From Tistrella bauzanensis (GTDB lineage Bacteria; Pseudomonadota; Alphaproteobacteria; Tistrellales; Tistrellaceae), in assembly GCF_014636235.1 (NCBI RefSeq), contig NZ_BMDZ01000005.1, positions 62,001-126,000 of the forward strand: a DNA stretch of 64,000 nucleotides, written 5' to 3'. Made by a program: the position numbers and the translations under genes. The notes under the pieces are model-generated. The model was not told where the DNA came from. It saw only the letters and a list, made by a program, of their open reading frames with translations, and ran no database searches. Below, piece after piece: positions 18,496 to 26,557 of the stretch; within the stretch, counting starts at the first letter, position 1; every line of letters begins with the position of its first letter.

Positions 18496-19062
18496 ATGAA
18501 GATCAATGGCAACGCCATCCGCCCCGGCATGATCATCGAGCATCAGAACCGGCTCTGGGTCGCCCGCCGCACCATGCACACCCAGCCTGGCAAGGGCGGC
18601 GCCTATCTCCAGGTGGAGTTGAAGGACATCCGCAGCGGCACCAAGCTGAACGAGCGCTTCCGGGCCTCTGAGTCCGTTGAACGCGTGCGGCTGGACGAAA
18701 AGGAATACCAGTTCCTGTACGCCGACGGCGATATGCTGACCCTGATGGATCAGGAAACCTATGACCAGATCAATATCCACAAGGATCTGGTCGGCGAACC
18801 GGCGGTGTTCCTGCAGGACGGCATGATGCTGACCGTCTCCACCTACGAAGACGAGCCGCTGGCCGTGGCCCTGCCGGAATCGGTGGTCCTGGAAGTGGTC
18901 GAGACCGAGCCGACCGTGAAGGGCCAGACCGCCGCCGCGTCCTATAAGCCGGCGATGATGTCGAACGGCATCCGCATCATGGTGCCGCCGCATATCGAAA
19001 CCGGCACCCGCGTGGTGGTGATGACCGCCGACCAGACCTATCTGGAGCGCGCGAAGGACTGA
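18496..19062 (+). CDS. efp: Elongation factor P
   Basis: A 188-residue EF-P that binds the ribosome between P and E sites and relieves stalling at consecutive prolines. The start [16 protein letters not shown], the loop [10 protein letters not shown] with Lys33 (the residue modified in many bacteria), and the OB-domain ending [18 protein letters not shown] are present. The ATG at 18496 fits the family; an in-frame extension upstream to 18286 has no EF-P similarity. No modification enzymes are in the window. The polyproline TolA here is an obvious client. Confidence 0.97.
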   Translation: MKINGNAIRPGMIIEHQNRLWVARRTMHTQPGKGGAYLQVELKDIRSGTKLNERFRASESVERVRLDEKEYQFLYADGDMLTLMDQETYDQINIHKDLVGEPAVFLQDGMMLTVSTYEDEPLAVALPESVVLEVVETEPTVKGQTAAASYKPAMMSNGIRIMVPPHIETGTRVVVMTADQTYLERAKD

Positions 19063-19108
19063 CCTGCGGCATCCGCAGTTCCCTTCACCCGCCGATCCGG
19101 GGCATGAT

Positions 19109-19149
19109 GGCGCCCCTTGGCAGGCCGGTCCGGTCCGCCAAGGGGCGCC
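19109..19149 (+). terminator. Hairpin between efp and suhB
   Basis: Perfect 13-bp stem GGCGCCCCTTGGC (19109-19121) with GCCAAGGGGCGCC (19137-19149) around a 15-base loop. No T-tract follows. It probably acts as a weak terminator or RNA-processing/stability element after efp. Confidence 0.6.
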
Positions 19150-19212
19150 GCATGCGTCGGTGCCACCGTTCTTTCAGTCCGTCTGCTGACCTACCGCCGG
19201 GAGTTGCCACCG

Positions 19213-20091
19213 ATGGCCGTCCGTTCCCCTATTCTCAACGTCATGATCGGTGCCGCCCAGAAGGCCGCGCGCGGCCTGATCCGCGACTTCGGCGAGGTCG
19301 AAAACCTCCAGGTGTCCCGCAAGGGGCCGGCCGATTTCGTGTCGAGCGCCGATCTGAAATCCGAAAAGACCATCCGCGCCGAGCTGTCGAAGGCCCGCCC
19401 CGATTTCGGCTTCCTGATGGAGGAAGGCGGCGAGATCAAGGCCACCGGCACCGGCCCGTCGCATCGCTGGATCATCGATCCGCTGGACGGCACCCATAAT
19501 TTCCTGCATGGCATCCCCCATTTCGCGGTGACCGTGGCATTGGAACGCGAGGGCGAGATCATCGCCGGCGTCACCTATGACCCGCTGCGCGACGAGATGT
19601 ATTCGGCCGAAAAGGGCTATGGCGCCTTCGTCAACGATCGCCGCATCCGCGTGGCCGCCCGCCGCCAGTTGATCGACTGCGTGATCGCGACCGGCATTCC
19701 GCGCGCCGACAAGCCGAACCACACCGAGTATCTGAAGATGCTGGCCGGGATGATGAAGAACACCGGCGGCCTGCGCCGGTTCGGGTCCGCGGCGCTCGAC
19801 CTGGCCTATGTTGCGGCCGGACGCTTCGACGGCTTTTTCGAGATCGACCTTCAGCCCTGGGACATGGCGGCGGGCATCGTGCTGGTCCGCGAGGCCGGCG
19901 GCTTCGTCAGCGACATCACCGGTGCCGAGGCCATGATGGACACCGGCGGTATCATCGCCGGCAACACCGCCGTGCACGGCCAGACCCACAAGGTGCTGAG
20001 CACCATGCTGGCCAAGCGTCCGCGTCGCCCCGACGAGACGATGGCGCCCGGCCTTCGCCCCCCCGCCGCACCGCGCGGGCCGCGCGGCTGA
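19213..20091 (+). CDS. suhB: Inositol monophosphatase family protein (SuhB-like)
   Basis: A 292-residue Mg-dependent phosphatase of the IMPase family. Metal-binding motifs are MEEGGE, WIIDPLDGTHNFLHG (about residues 86-100) and QPWDMAAGIVLVREAGG. SuhB dephosphorylates inositol-1-phosphate and in E. coli also acts in rRNA transcription complexes; which applies here is open. The ATG at 19213 has GGGAG upstream. The Pro/Arg-rich tail of about 25 residues is an add-on. It lies after efp. Confidence 0.93.
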   Translation: MAVRSPILNVMIGAAQKAARGLIRDFGEVENLQVSRKGPADFVSSADLKSEKTIRAELSKARPDFGFLMEEGGEIKATGTGPSHRWIIDPLDGTHNFLHGIPHFAVTVALEREGEIIAGVTYDPLRDEMYSAEKGYGAFVNDRRIRVAARRQLIDCVIATGIPRADKPNHTEYLKMLAGMMKNTGGLRRFGSAALDLAYVAAGRFDGFFEIDLQPWDMAAGIVLVREAGGFVSDITGAEAMMDTGGIIAGNTAVHGQTHKVLSTMLAKRPRRPDETMAPGLRPPAAPRGPRG

Positions 20092-20320
20092 AACCATACC
20101 GTCGCACGCGCCGACACCTCTCTGAACCCGGTCGCAGCCGCCTGGCCACGCCCTGATCTGATGGAATGATGCCGCAGCACGGCACCAGAGGTGGCGGCGG
20201 GCTTGCCGCTGCTTCCGGGGCTGGGCTATGGTTGGGCCGGTCGGTCCGCCCAGCGGGCACCGGCCGGTACAGCCGTGCCGGGGCTCTGGGGCCTCGCGGG
20301 CGATCAGCCATCGGGATGCC

Positions 20321-20827
20321 ATGACGCTCGCGTCGACGCCGCTCGTCCATTCGCCATATCGCCTGCCGGGCCACGACCGGCAGGCTGCCTCCCCATTGCC
20401 GCACGGGCGCCTGTCGTGCCGGCTCGCCGGCGTCGCGGCACTGGCGATGGCATTGCTGGCGGCACCGGTTGCCACCGGCGATGCCATCGTCCAGGCGGCC
20501 GAATCGGTATCGGCGGCGGCGATCACCGTGCCGTTCGATGCCGGCAGCGCCGAGATCCCCGCCAGCGGCCGCGAGATCATCCGCGCATTTGCCGCCACCG
20601 TTCAGCCGCAGGCACGCAGCCGCGTTCTGGTGGATGCCTATGCGACCGCGCCGGCCGGTGCGCCGGCGCATGCATCGCGCCGGTTGGCGCTGGATCGGGC
20701 ACTCGCGGTCCGCGATATCCTGGCCGATGCCGGCATCGGCCCCACCCGCATCGAGTTGAAGGTCCACGGCGCCGCCACATCCGGTCCGGCCGACCGCGTG
20801 GACCTGGACGTGGCGCGGGCCGGGTGA
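20321..20827 (+). CDS. Secreted OmpA-like domain protein
   Basis: A 168-residue exported protein. Basic N-terminus, hydrophobic signal segment around residues 33-50 and Ala-rich cleavage area, then a compact OmpA/Pal-like fold: ITVPFDAGSAEIP (the beta-strand that starts OmpA domains), a helix ending ASRRLALDRALAVRDILADA, then GIGPTRIELKVHGAA. Key peptidoglycan-binding residues of the classic TDxxGxxxxN motif are weak or lost (VDAYATAP instead), so binding to peptidoglycan is doubtful. It precedes a MotA-like/MotB-like pair and is probably part of the same envelope unit. Confidence 0.75.
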   Translation: MTLASTPLVHSPYRLPGHDRQAASPLPHGRLSCRLAGVAALAMALLAAPVATGDAIVQAAESVSAAAITVPFDAGSAEIPASGREIIRAFAATVQPQARSRVLVDAYATAPAGAPAHASRRLALDRALAVRDILADAGIGPTRIELKVHGAATSGPADRVDLDVARAG

Positions 20828-21046
20828 GATGACGCAGACAATGGCGATGATCCAGATCTTCCCGTCCCATCCGGCTTGCCTGCCCCATCCGGGCGCCAGG
20901 CATGCGGGCCAGACACATGGCCTGCCAGCCGTCGATCGACGCCCCCGCCTCCCCCATCCCGGCCATGACCGCAGGCTCGCCAGCCACCTGGCTGCCGGTC
21001 ACCGGTCGTCCGCTTCAGACCGTTCGAAGAGCAAGGGTTGATCCGC

Positions 21047-22222
21047 ATGGCCCGCCCGACCACCGACAGCCTGACCCGCCCGCAACGCTATCTCGTGCGG
21101 ATGATTATCTTCCTCGCCCTCACTTTGGGCGTGGTGGCCCTGCTCGGCGAGACCCTGATCGACGCCTTCATGACCAATCCGGTCCTGAACGCGCTGATCG
21201 TGGGCACCGCCGTTCTTGGCTGCGCCTATGCCATCCGTCAGGTCTGGCGGCTGAACAGCGAGGTCGCGTGGCTGGAAGGCTTCCGCCAGAACCGGCCGGG
21301 CATGGCGGCCACCCCCGCCCCCGATCTGCTGAACCCGATCGCCGCGATGCTGTCGCAGACCCGCGAGGACGCCAAGCTGTCGCCGATGGCCAGCCGGTCG
21401 CTGCTCGACAGCCTGGGCAGCCGCCTGGATGAGAGCCGCGAGATCAGCCGCTACATCATCGGGCTGCTGATCTTCCTGGGCCTGCTCGGCACCTTCTGGG
21501 GGCTTATTCAGACGATCAGCGCAGTCGCCGGCGTCATCGGCAACCTGTCGGTCGGCACCGGCGACGTCGGCCGGCTGTTCGACGACCTGAAGGCCGGCCT
21601 GGAAGCACCGCTCGCCGGCATGGGGACCGCGTTTTCATCCTCGCTCTTCGGTCTGTCCGGGTCGCTGGTGCTGGGCTTTCTGGACCTTCAGGCGGGCCAG
21701 GCGCAGAGCCGGTTCTTCAACGAGGTCGAGGAATGGTTCTCGCGGCTGACCAAGCTTGGCGGCGGCATGGGCGGCATCGAGATCGAGGGCGCGCCCGGCG
21801 CCGGCGCCTATCTGGCGGCGCTGGTGGAACAGACGGCCGAGAACCTGTCGGATCTGAAACGCACGCTGCAACGGTCTGATGAAGCCCGCCGGCAGGGCGA
21901 CGAGAACCTGCGCGCGCTGACCGAACGGCTGGCGACGCTGACCGATCAGATGCGTGTGGAGCAATCGGTTCTGGTGAAGCTGGCCGAACAGCAGAAAGAC
22001 CTGAAGCCGCTGCTGACGCTGCTGGTCGAGTCCCAGCACCGCGATGACGGCTTCGACGAGGCCAGCCGCGCGCATCTGCGCAATGTGGACATCCTTCTGG
22101 CCCGCATGGTGGAAGATATCCCCCAGGGGCGCCAGCAGGCTGTGGAGGACATCCGTTCCGAAGTCCGCCTTCTGGCCCGCACCATCGCGGCGCTGGCCGC
22201 CGAAGACGACGCCCGGCGCTGA
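21047..22222 (+). CDS. MotA/TolQ/ExbB-like membrane protein with cytoplasmic coiled-coil tail
   Basis: A 391-residue protein. Four predicted membrane helices lie near residues 18-36, 47-65, 137-162 and 193-215. The last pair carries the MotA/ExbB-type sequence LIFLGLLGTFWGLIQTIS and APLAGMGTAFSSSLFGLSGS. A helical, charged tail (about 245-390) follows. The family forms the stator ring of ion-driven motors. The ATG at 21047 is preferred over the TTG at 21038, with AAGG upstream. It pairs with the MotB-like gene 72 bp downstream. Neither TolQ nor flagellar MotA is meant: tolQ is elsewhere and no flagellar genes are near. The role is unknown. Confidence 0.85.
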   Translation: MARPTTDSLTRPQRYLVRMIIFLALTLGVVALLGETLIDAFMTNPVLNALIVGTAVLGCAYAIRQVWRLNSEVAWLEGFRQNRPGMAATPAPDLLNPIAAMLSQTREDAKLSPMASRSLLDSLGSRLDESREISRYIIGLLIFLGLLGTFWGLIQTISAVAGVIGNLSVGTGDVGRLFDDLKAGLEAPLAGMGTAFSSSLFGLSGSLVLGFLDLQAGQAQSRFFNEVEEWFSRLTKLGGGMGGIEIEGAPGAGAYLAALVEQTAENLSDLKRTLQRSDEARRQGDENLRALTERLATLTDQMRVEQSVLVKLAEQQKDLKPLLTLLVESQHRDDGFDEASRAHLRNVDILLARMVEDIPQGRQQAVEDIRSEVRLLARTIAALAAEDDARR

Positions 22223-22294
22223 TCCGCGCCACTGTCAGACCACCCCGTCGCTCCGGCAACGGAGTTCGGTACCGCGTTCCAAGGATCGACGCTC

Positions 22295-23590
22295 ATGCGC
22301 CGTTTACGCCGCAAACAGGGCGGCAGCGATATCTGGCCCGGCTTTGTCGACGCCCTGTCGTCGCTGCTGCTGGTCATCATCTTCCTGCTCGTGGTCTTCA
22401 TGCTGGCCCAGTTCTACCTGAGCCAGGCGCTGTCGGGCCGCGAGGAGAAGCTGGACCAGCTGACCCGGCAGTTGAACGAACTGACCGAGCTTCTTAACCT
22501 GGAGCGTGCCGGCTCGGAAGAGTTGCGCGTGACCCTGGATCGTGTGTCGAGCGACCTGGAACGGTCGACCGCCGAGCGCGACAGTCTGGCGGCCAGGGTT
22601 TCGGCCGCCGATCAGCGGATCACTGCGCTTGAACAGGCCTTGAACGAGGCCGCGGAAAGCCAGCGCACCACCGAGGCCGACCGCGCCCGCATCGCCAGCG
22701 CGCTGGAAAGCGCCGAAGCCGACAAACGCAGCCTGACCGACCGGATGGCGGAACTGGAAGAGCGTCTGCGCATTCTGGACGAGCGGCTGGCCGCAAGCGA
22801 GCAGACCGCCGACGACCGTGCACTGGCCCTGCAGAGCGCCGGCGACCGGCTGGCCGATGCCGACCGCACCATCGAGGCGCAGTCGTCGAGCCTGATGGCG
22901 GCGCTGGACCGGGTCGACCGCCAGACCGCCCGGGCCGAGACCGCCGAGTCCCGGGCCGATGCAGCCGAATCGCGGCTGACCGACATGGCGGCACAGCTCG
23001 AACGGCTGAACCAGGAACTGGCGCGGCTGTCCGCCCTGCTGGATGAAAGCCGCGAACGCAGCGAGGAACAGAAGGCCGTGATCGCCGATCTGGGCCAGAA
23101 GCTCAACCAGGCCCTGGCCGCCAAGGTCGAAGAACTGGCGCGCTATCGTTCGGAATTCTTCGGGCGGCTGCGTGAGGTGCTGGGCGGCCGCGAGGACATC
23201 CAGATCGTCGGCGACCGCTTCGTCTTTCAGTCGGAAGTGCTGTTCGACAGTGGCGCATCGGAAATCAGCCCTGCCGGCCGCACCCAGCTTGCACGGCTGG
23301 GCGATGCGCTGAACCAGATCGCCGGCGAGATCCCCGACGACATCAACTGGGTTCTTCAGGTCGACGGCCACACCGATGTGCGGCCGATTTCCACCGCGGC
23401 ATTCGCCTCGAACTGGGAGTTGTCGGCAGCCCGCGCGATTTCCGTGGTGAAGTTCCTGATTTCGCAGGGCGTGCCGCCCTGGCGTCTGGCCGCCGCCGGC
23501 TATGGCGAGTTCCACCCCATCGATACAGCCGAAACCAGCGATGCCTATCGGCGTAATCGGCGCATCGAGCTGAAGCTGACCAACAAATGA
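22295..23590 (+). CDS. MotB-like protein with long coiled coil and OmpA peptidoglycan-binding domain
   Basis: A 431-residue protein with a basic cytoplasmic start, one membrane helix (about residues 18-42, GFVDALSSLLLVIIFLLVVF) with Asp19 at the position of the MotB ion-binding Asp, then about 240 residues of continuous heptad-rich coiled coil (50-290). A C-terminal OmpA domain follows: VLFDSGASEISPAGR, VDGHTDVRPI, NWELSAARAISVV and YGEFHPIDTAETSDAYRRNR. It should anchor a stator-type complex to peptidoglycan across a long reach. It is probably the partner of the preceding MotA-like protein. Confidence 0.88.
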   Translation: MRRLRRKQGGSDIWPGFVDALSSLLLVIIFLLVVFMLAQFYLSQALSGREEKLDQLTRQLNELTELLNLERAGSEELRVTLDRVSSDLERSTAERDSLAARVSAADQRITALEQALNEAAESQRTTEADRARIASALESAEADKRSLTDRMAELEERLRILDERLAASEQTADDRALALQSAGDRLADADRTIEAQSSSLMAALDRVDRQTARAETAESRADAAESRLTDMAAQLERLNQELARLSALLDESRERSEEQKAVIADLGQKLNQALAAKVEELARYRSEFFGRLREVLGGREDIQIVGDRFVFQSEVLFDSGASEISPAGRTQLARLGDALNQIAGEIPDDINWVLQVDGHTDVRPISTAAFASNWELSAARAISVVKFLISQGVPPWRLAAAGYGEFHPIDTAETSDAYRRNRRIELKLTNK

Positions 23591-23592
23591 TC

Positions 23593-23632
23593 TGAGGCCA
23601 GCCGACCGCTCACGGGCGGTCGGCTGGCCTCA
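23593..23632 (+). terminator. Perfect 17-bp hairpin after the MotB-like gene
   Basis: TGAGGCCAGCCGACCGC (23593-23609) and its exact complement (23616-23632), loop TCACGG, three bases after the stop codon. There is no following T-tract, so this is an atypical terminator or an mRNA 3'-end stabiliser. Confidence 0.7.
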
Positions 23633-23718
23633 TACCGCGGCCGAATGGCGTTTCGGCTTGCCGACCTGCCCCAGCCATGGTATTCCGCAGCCTCGATTTT
23701 CCGCGAGGAGGCATCGCC

Positions 23719-23940
23719 ATGAAACAGGGCATCCATCCGGATTACCACGAAATCACCGTGGTGATGACCGACGGCACGACGTTCCAGACCCGTTCGACCT
23801 ATGGCAAGGCTGGTGATCAGCTGCAGCTTGACGTCGATACCAAGACCCATCCGGTTTGGACCGGCGGCACCGTCCGTCTGTCCGAGAAGGCCGGTCAGGT
23901 CGCGAAGTTCAAGAAGCGCTTCGCGAACTTCGGTATCTGA
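23719..23940 (+). CDS. rpmE: 50S ribosomal protein bL31
   Basis: A 73-residue bL31, [20 protein letters not shown] at the start and [11 protein letters not shown] at the end. GAGGAGG at 23704-23710 marks the ATG at 23719. There is no Cys, so this is the zinc-independent (C-minus) form. It lies between the motor-like pair and hsp20, separated from both by regulatory DNA. Confidence 0.97.
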   Translation: MKQGIHPDYHEITVVMTDGTTFQTRSTYGKAGDQLQLDVDTKTHPVWTGGTVRLSEKAGQVAKFKKRFANFGI

Positions 23941-24096
23941 GCGACCCGCAGAGCGGCCCTGGCCCTCTGCCGGATCGTCCCGCGCGAAAGCCCGGCATCT
24001 GCGTCCCCTCGGGGCCGACAGGCGCCGGGCTTTCGCGTCTGCCGGGCCTTGGCATCCGGTCGTGTCGCGGGCTACATTTTCCGCGCGCCCGGACCT

Positions 24097-24125
24097 CTTG
24101 AACGCCCTTGTCAGGGCTCCTACAT
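24097..24125 (+). promoter_or_regulatory. RpoH (sigma-32)-like heat-shock promoter of hsp20
   Basis: CTTGAA begins at 24097 and CCTACAT lies at 24119-24125, with 18 bases between CTTG and CCTACAT. This agrees with the alphaproteobacterial RpoH pattern CTTG-N17/18-CYTATNT. It would start a leader of about 130 bases ahead of hsp20. Confidence 0.6.
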
Positions 24126-24237
24126 CATGGTCGTGCCGGGGCTGACAGTCAGACCGGCACCAGCCGACCGCCTCCCCTGTGCGGCCCGTGACGGGCGTAT
24201 GAACGGATGCCAGCGGCGGCTGATCCCACCCACACGA

Positions 24238-24259
24238 CACATTGCTCCTGGAGGATGTG
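24238..24259 (+). promoter_or_regulatory. ROSE-type RNA thermometer hairpin masking the hsp20 ribosome binding site
   Basis: The terminal hairpin pairs CACAT (24238-24242) with ATGTG (24255-24259), continuing so that TTGCT (24242-24246) faces AGGA (24252-24255) of the Shine-Dalgarno. TTGCT opposite AGGA, with the central G unpaired or in a non-standard pair, is the hallmark of ROSE elements upstream of small heat-shock genes. The ATG follows 4 bases later. A second small hairpin, GCCCG-TGA-CGGGC, is at 24184-24196 in the same leader. At low temperature the site should be closed, and heating should melt it. Confidence 0.72.
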
Positions 24260-24263
24260 ACCC

Positions 24264-24713
24264 ATGGCTGGTCTCCTGAATTACGCGCCCGCATTCCGCA
24301 CCGTTCCCGCTTTCCGTGGTCTCGACGGATTCCGCTCGCCGCTGTTCGATCTGGTCGACCGGATCGCCGACAGTGCCCGGACAGACGGCGTCAACATCGC
24401 CCGTCTTGGCGACGACAGCTTCCGCGTTGAACTGGCCGTGCCCGGCTTCGTCGAATCCGAGGTCGAGATCACGGTCGAGGACCGGATCCTGACCGTGAAG
24501 GGCACCAAGCCCGAGGCGACCGAAGACGGTGTCACCTATGTCACCCGCGGTTTCGCGCCTGCGAGCTTCGAGCGCCGCTTTACCCTGGCTGAGCATGTCG
24601 AGGTGGAGAGCGCCGATCTGAAGGCCGGGGTGCTGAGCATCGCCCTGGTCCGCAAGCTGCCCGAGGCGCGCCAGCCGAAGCGGATCGCGATCGGCGCCGT
24701 CGGCACCGCGTGA
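24264..24713 (+). CDS. Small heat-shock protein, Hsp20/IbpA type
   Basis: A 149-residue Hsp20 chaperone that holds unfolded proteins. The alpha-crystallin domain covers about residues 45-135, with FRVELAVPGFVESEVEITVE, ILTVKGTKPE, FERRFTLAEHVEVESADLKA and the closing GVLSIALVRKLPE. The N-terminus (AGLLNYAPAFRTVPAFRGLD) resembles IbpA-type proteins. Expression is likely controlled both by the RpoH-like promoter at 24097 and by the ROSE hairpin at 24238. A strong terminator follows. Confidence 0.95.
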   Translation: MAGLLNYAPAFRTVPAFRGLDGFRSPLFDLVDRIADSARTDGVNIARLGDDSFRVELAVPGFVESEVEITVEDRILTVKGTKPEATEDGVTYVTRGFAPASFERRFTLAEHVEVESADLKAGVLSIALVRKLPEARQPKRIAIGAVGTA

Positions 24714-24777
24714 TCGAGGCCGGATGTAACCTGCCGTCACCAGCCATATCCGGCTGACCTGTGACGCGATGATGAAG

Positions 24778-24810
24778 AAAGCCCCCGCTGGCCCGGCGGG
24801 GGCTTTTTTT
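24778..24810 (+). terminator. Intrinsic terminator after hsp20
   Basis: Stem AAAGCCCCCGC (24778-24788) with GCGGGGGCTTT (24796-24806), 7-base loop, running into a seven-T tract. A textbook Rho-independent terminator. Confidence 0.93.
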
Positions 24811-25216
24811 GTGCCCGGATGGGCCTTGGGGCAGCACACCAGCGGGCGTTCGGCATGCGATCCCCGCCTCTTATGCGTTAGATGCGTGATCACGAACAGA
24901 CTTTATGCCCTCCCACGGGTTTTCAAAACCGGTCGCCTGTGATACATAGAGATCACGCATAGAATTCTGGACCAGGCATCAAGTCAGTCCAGAGCAACCC
25001 GGCGGTCTATCTGTCCGTGGACGATCTCGATCGTCTGGACATAGCGGGCCGGCGCTGATGGGCCCGTTCAATACGGCTATGCGCATCTCTGATGCGATTG
25101 TCACCCGATGGTTCGGCATGAAGGCTGGACTGTCCGGGCCCTTTTTTGTCTGGTGTCATCGCATGCCGGGCCGCAGTGCCGCCCTGATCAGGGCCGCCCG
25201 ACCAGATCGATGGAGC
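24811..25216 (+). promoter_or_regulatory. Leader/intergenic region of proVWX with a long-range inverted repeat
   Basis: No gene is supported here. A perfect 10-bp inverted repeat, ATGCGTGATC (24882-24891) and GATCACGCAT (24951-24960), encloses 59 bases containing further complementary pieces (ACGGGT/ACCGGT around TTTCAAA, GTGAT/ATCAC). The whole could fold into a branched RNA in the leader of the betaine transporter operon, or serve as a DNA regulatory site. It is not a recognisable tRNA, as there is no T-loop. A short in-frame extension of proV back to 25058 looks non-coding. Confidence 0.45.
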
Positions 25217-26557
25217 ATGACCGACAAGATCGTCGTCGAAGGAATGACCAAGGTTTTCGGGCCTCACCCCAGCCAGGCGCTGAAGCGCATTGCCAAGGGT
25301 GAAAGCTCAGCCGCCATCCATGAGGCCACCGGCAACACCGTCGCCGTGCGCGAGGTGAGCTTTTCCGTCAAGGCCGGCGAGATCTTCGTGATCATGGGGC
25401 TGTCCGGTTCAGGCAAGAGCACGCTGGTGCGTATGCTCAACCGCCTGATCGACCCCACCGAAGGCCGTGTGTTGATCGACGGCACCGATGTGACCGCCAT
25501 GGATATGCGCAGCCTGCGCGATCTGCGCCGTCGCGATATCGCGATGGTGTTCCAGAGCTTCGCGCTGATGCCGCATCTGTCGGCGCTGGACAATGCCGCC
25601 TTCGGGTTGGCCGTGGGCGGTATGCCGGTGCCCGAGCGGCGCGAGCGCGCCAGGGCCGCCCTGGACAAGGTGGGGCTTGGCCATCTGGCCGACCGCTATC
25701 CGCATGAATTGTCGGGCGGCCAGCAGCAGCGCGTCGGCCTTGCCCGCGCACTGGCTCAGAACCCGACCGTGCTGCTGATGGACGAAGCCTTCTCGGCCCT
25801 CGACCCGCTGATCCGCACCGAGATGCAGGACGAGCTGATCCGCCTGCAGGAAGAGGAAAGCCGAACGGTCGTGTTCATCAGCCACGATCTGGACGAGGCA
25901 ATGCGTATCGGCGACCGGATCGCGATCATGGAAGGCGGCCGGATGATCCAGGTCGGCACGCCCGACGAGATCCTGCGCGACCCGGCCGATGATTATGTCC
26001 GGGCCTTCTTCCGCGGTGTCGATGTGGCGCATGTCTATACCGCCGCCGATGTTGCCCGTCGCGAAGGCCTGACGGTGATCAACCTGTCGGAGTCCAACCT
26101 GCGCGCGGCCCTTGAACGCCTGCGCCGGGCGGAACGCGACTTTGCCATCGTTCACGACCGCCGCCGCCGGTTCCGCGGCATGGTGTCGGTGGAAAGTCTG
26201 GCCGCCGCGATTGCCGAACGCGACCGCAAGGCCGCCGGCAATCCGACTGCGCTGGCCGATCCGGAAGCGGTGATCAAGGCCGCCTTCCTGCCCGATGCCG
26301 TGACGGTGCCGTCGAACGCGTCGCTGTCGACCATCCTTGGCACGGTCGCGTCGGCACCCTATCCGGTACCGGTGATCGATGCCGACGGGCTGTATCTGGG
26401 TGTGGTCAGCCGGCGTGCGCTGCTGAATGCGCTGGATCGCGGCTCGGAAGATCCACAGGCACCCGAGGCCCTGGCGCCAGCGGATGCAATGGCGCCGGCG
26501 GATGCACTGGCGGCCGATGGCCCTGAACGTCAACGTGGCGGGGAGGCTGCAGAATAA
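25217..26557 (+). CDS. proV: Glycine betaine/L-proline ABC transporter ATP-binding protein
   Basis: A 446-residue ProV/OpuAA-type ATPase for osmoprotectant uptake. Walker A is GLSGSGKST, Q-loop MVFQSFALMPH, signature LSGGQQQRVGLARAL, Walker B VLLMDEAFSALDP and switch His in FISHDLDEA. Two C-terminal CBS-type segments (about 275-420) are the usual ionic-strength-sensing module of this family. The Ala/Pro-rich tail is low complexity. The ATG at 25217 matches the family start MTDKIVVEGMTKVFG. The stop overlaps the proW start (TAATGA). Confidence 0.95.
   Translation: MTDKIVVEGMTKVFGPHPSQALKRIAKGESSAAIHEATGNTVAVREVSFSVKAGEIFVIMGLSGSGKSTLVRMLNRLIDPTEGRVLIDGTDVTAMDMRSLRDLRRRDIAMVFQSFALMPHLSALDNAAFGLAVGGMPVPERRERARAALDKVGLGHLADRYPHELSGGQQQRVGLARALAQNPTVLLMDEAFSALDPLIRTEMQDELIRLQEEESRTVVFISHDLDEAMRIGDRIAIMEGGRMIQVGTPDEILRDPADDYVRAFFRGVDVAHVYTAADVARREGLTVINLSESNLRAALERLRRAERDFAIVHDRRRRFRGMVSVESLAAAIAERDRKAAGNPTALADPEAVIKAAFLPDAVTVPSNASLSTILGTVASAPYPVPVIDADGLYLGVVSRRALLNALDRGSEDPQAPEALAPADAMAPADALAADGPERQRGGEAAE

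Noticed and set aside
20321..23590. A Zorya-type anti-phage system
   Set aside because: The MotA/MotB-like pair resembles ZorAB in outline, but no ZorC, ZorD or ZorE-like gene is near, and the neighbours are housekeeping genes.
24882..24960. Possible tRNA, even tRNA-Sec, because of a TTTCAAA loop with a TCA triplet and closing stem
   Set aside because: There is no T-loop, no proper D-arm and no variable arm; one anticodon-stem pair is mismatched. Kept only as a structured leader.
24962..25033. Short open segment ending VYLSVDDLDRLDIAGRR before proV
   Set aside because: It has no start codon after an upstream stop and no recognisable family; too short to support as a gene or pseudogene.
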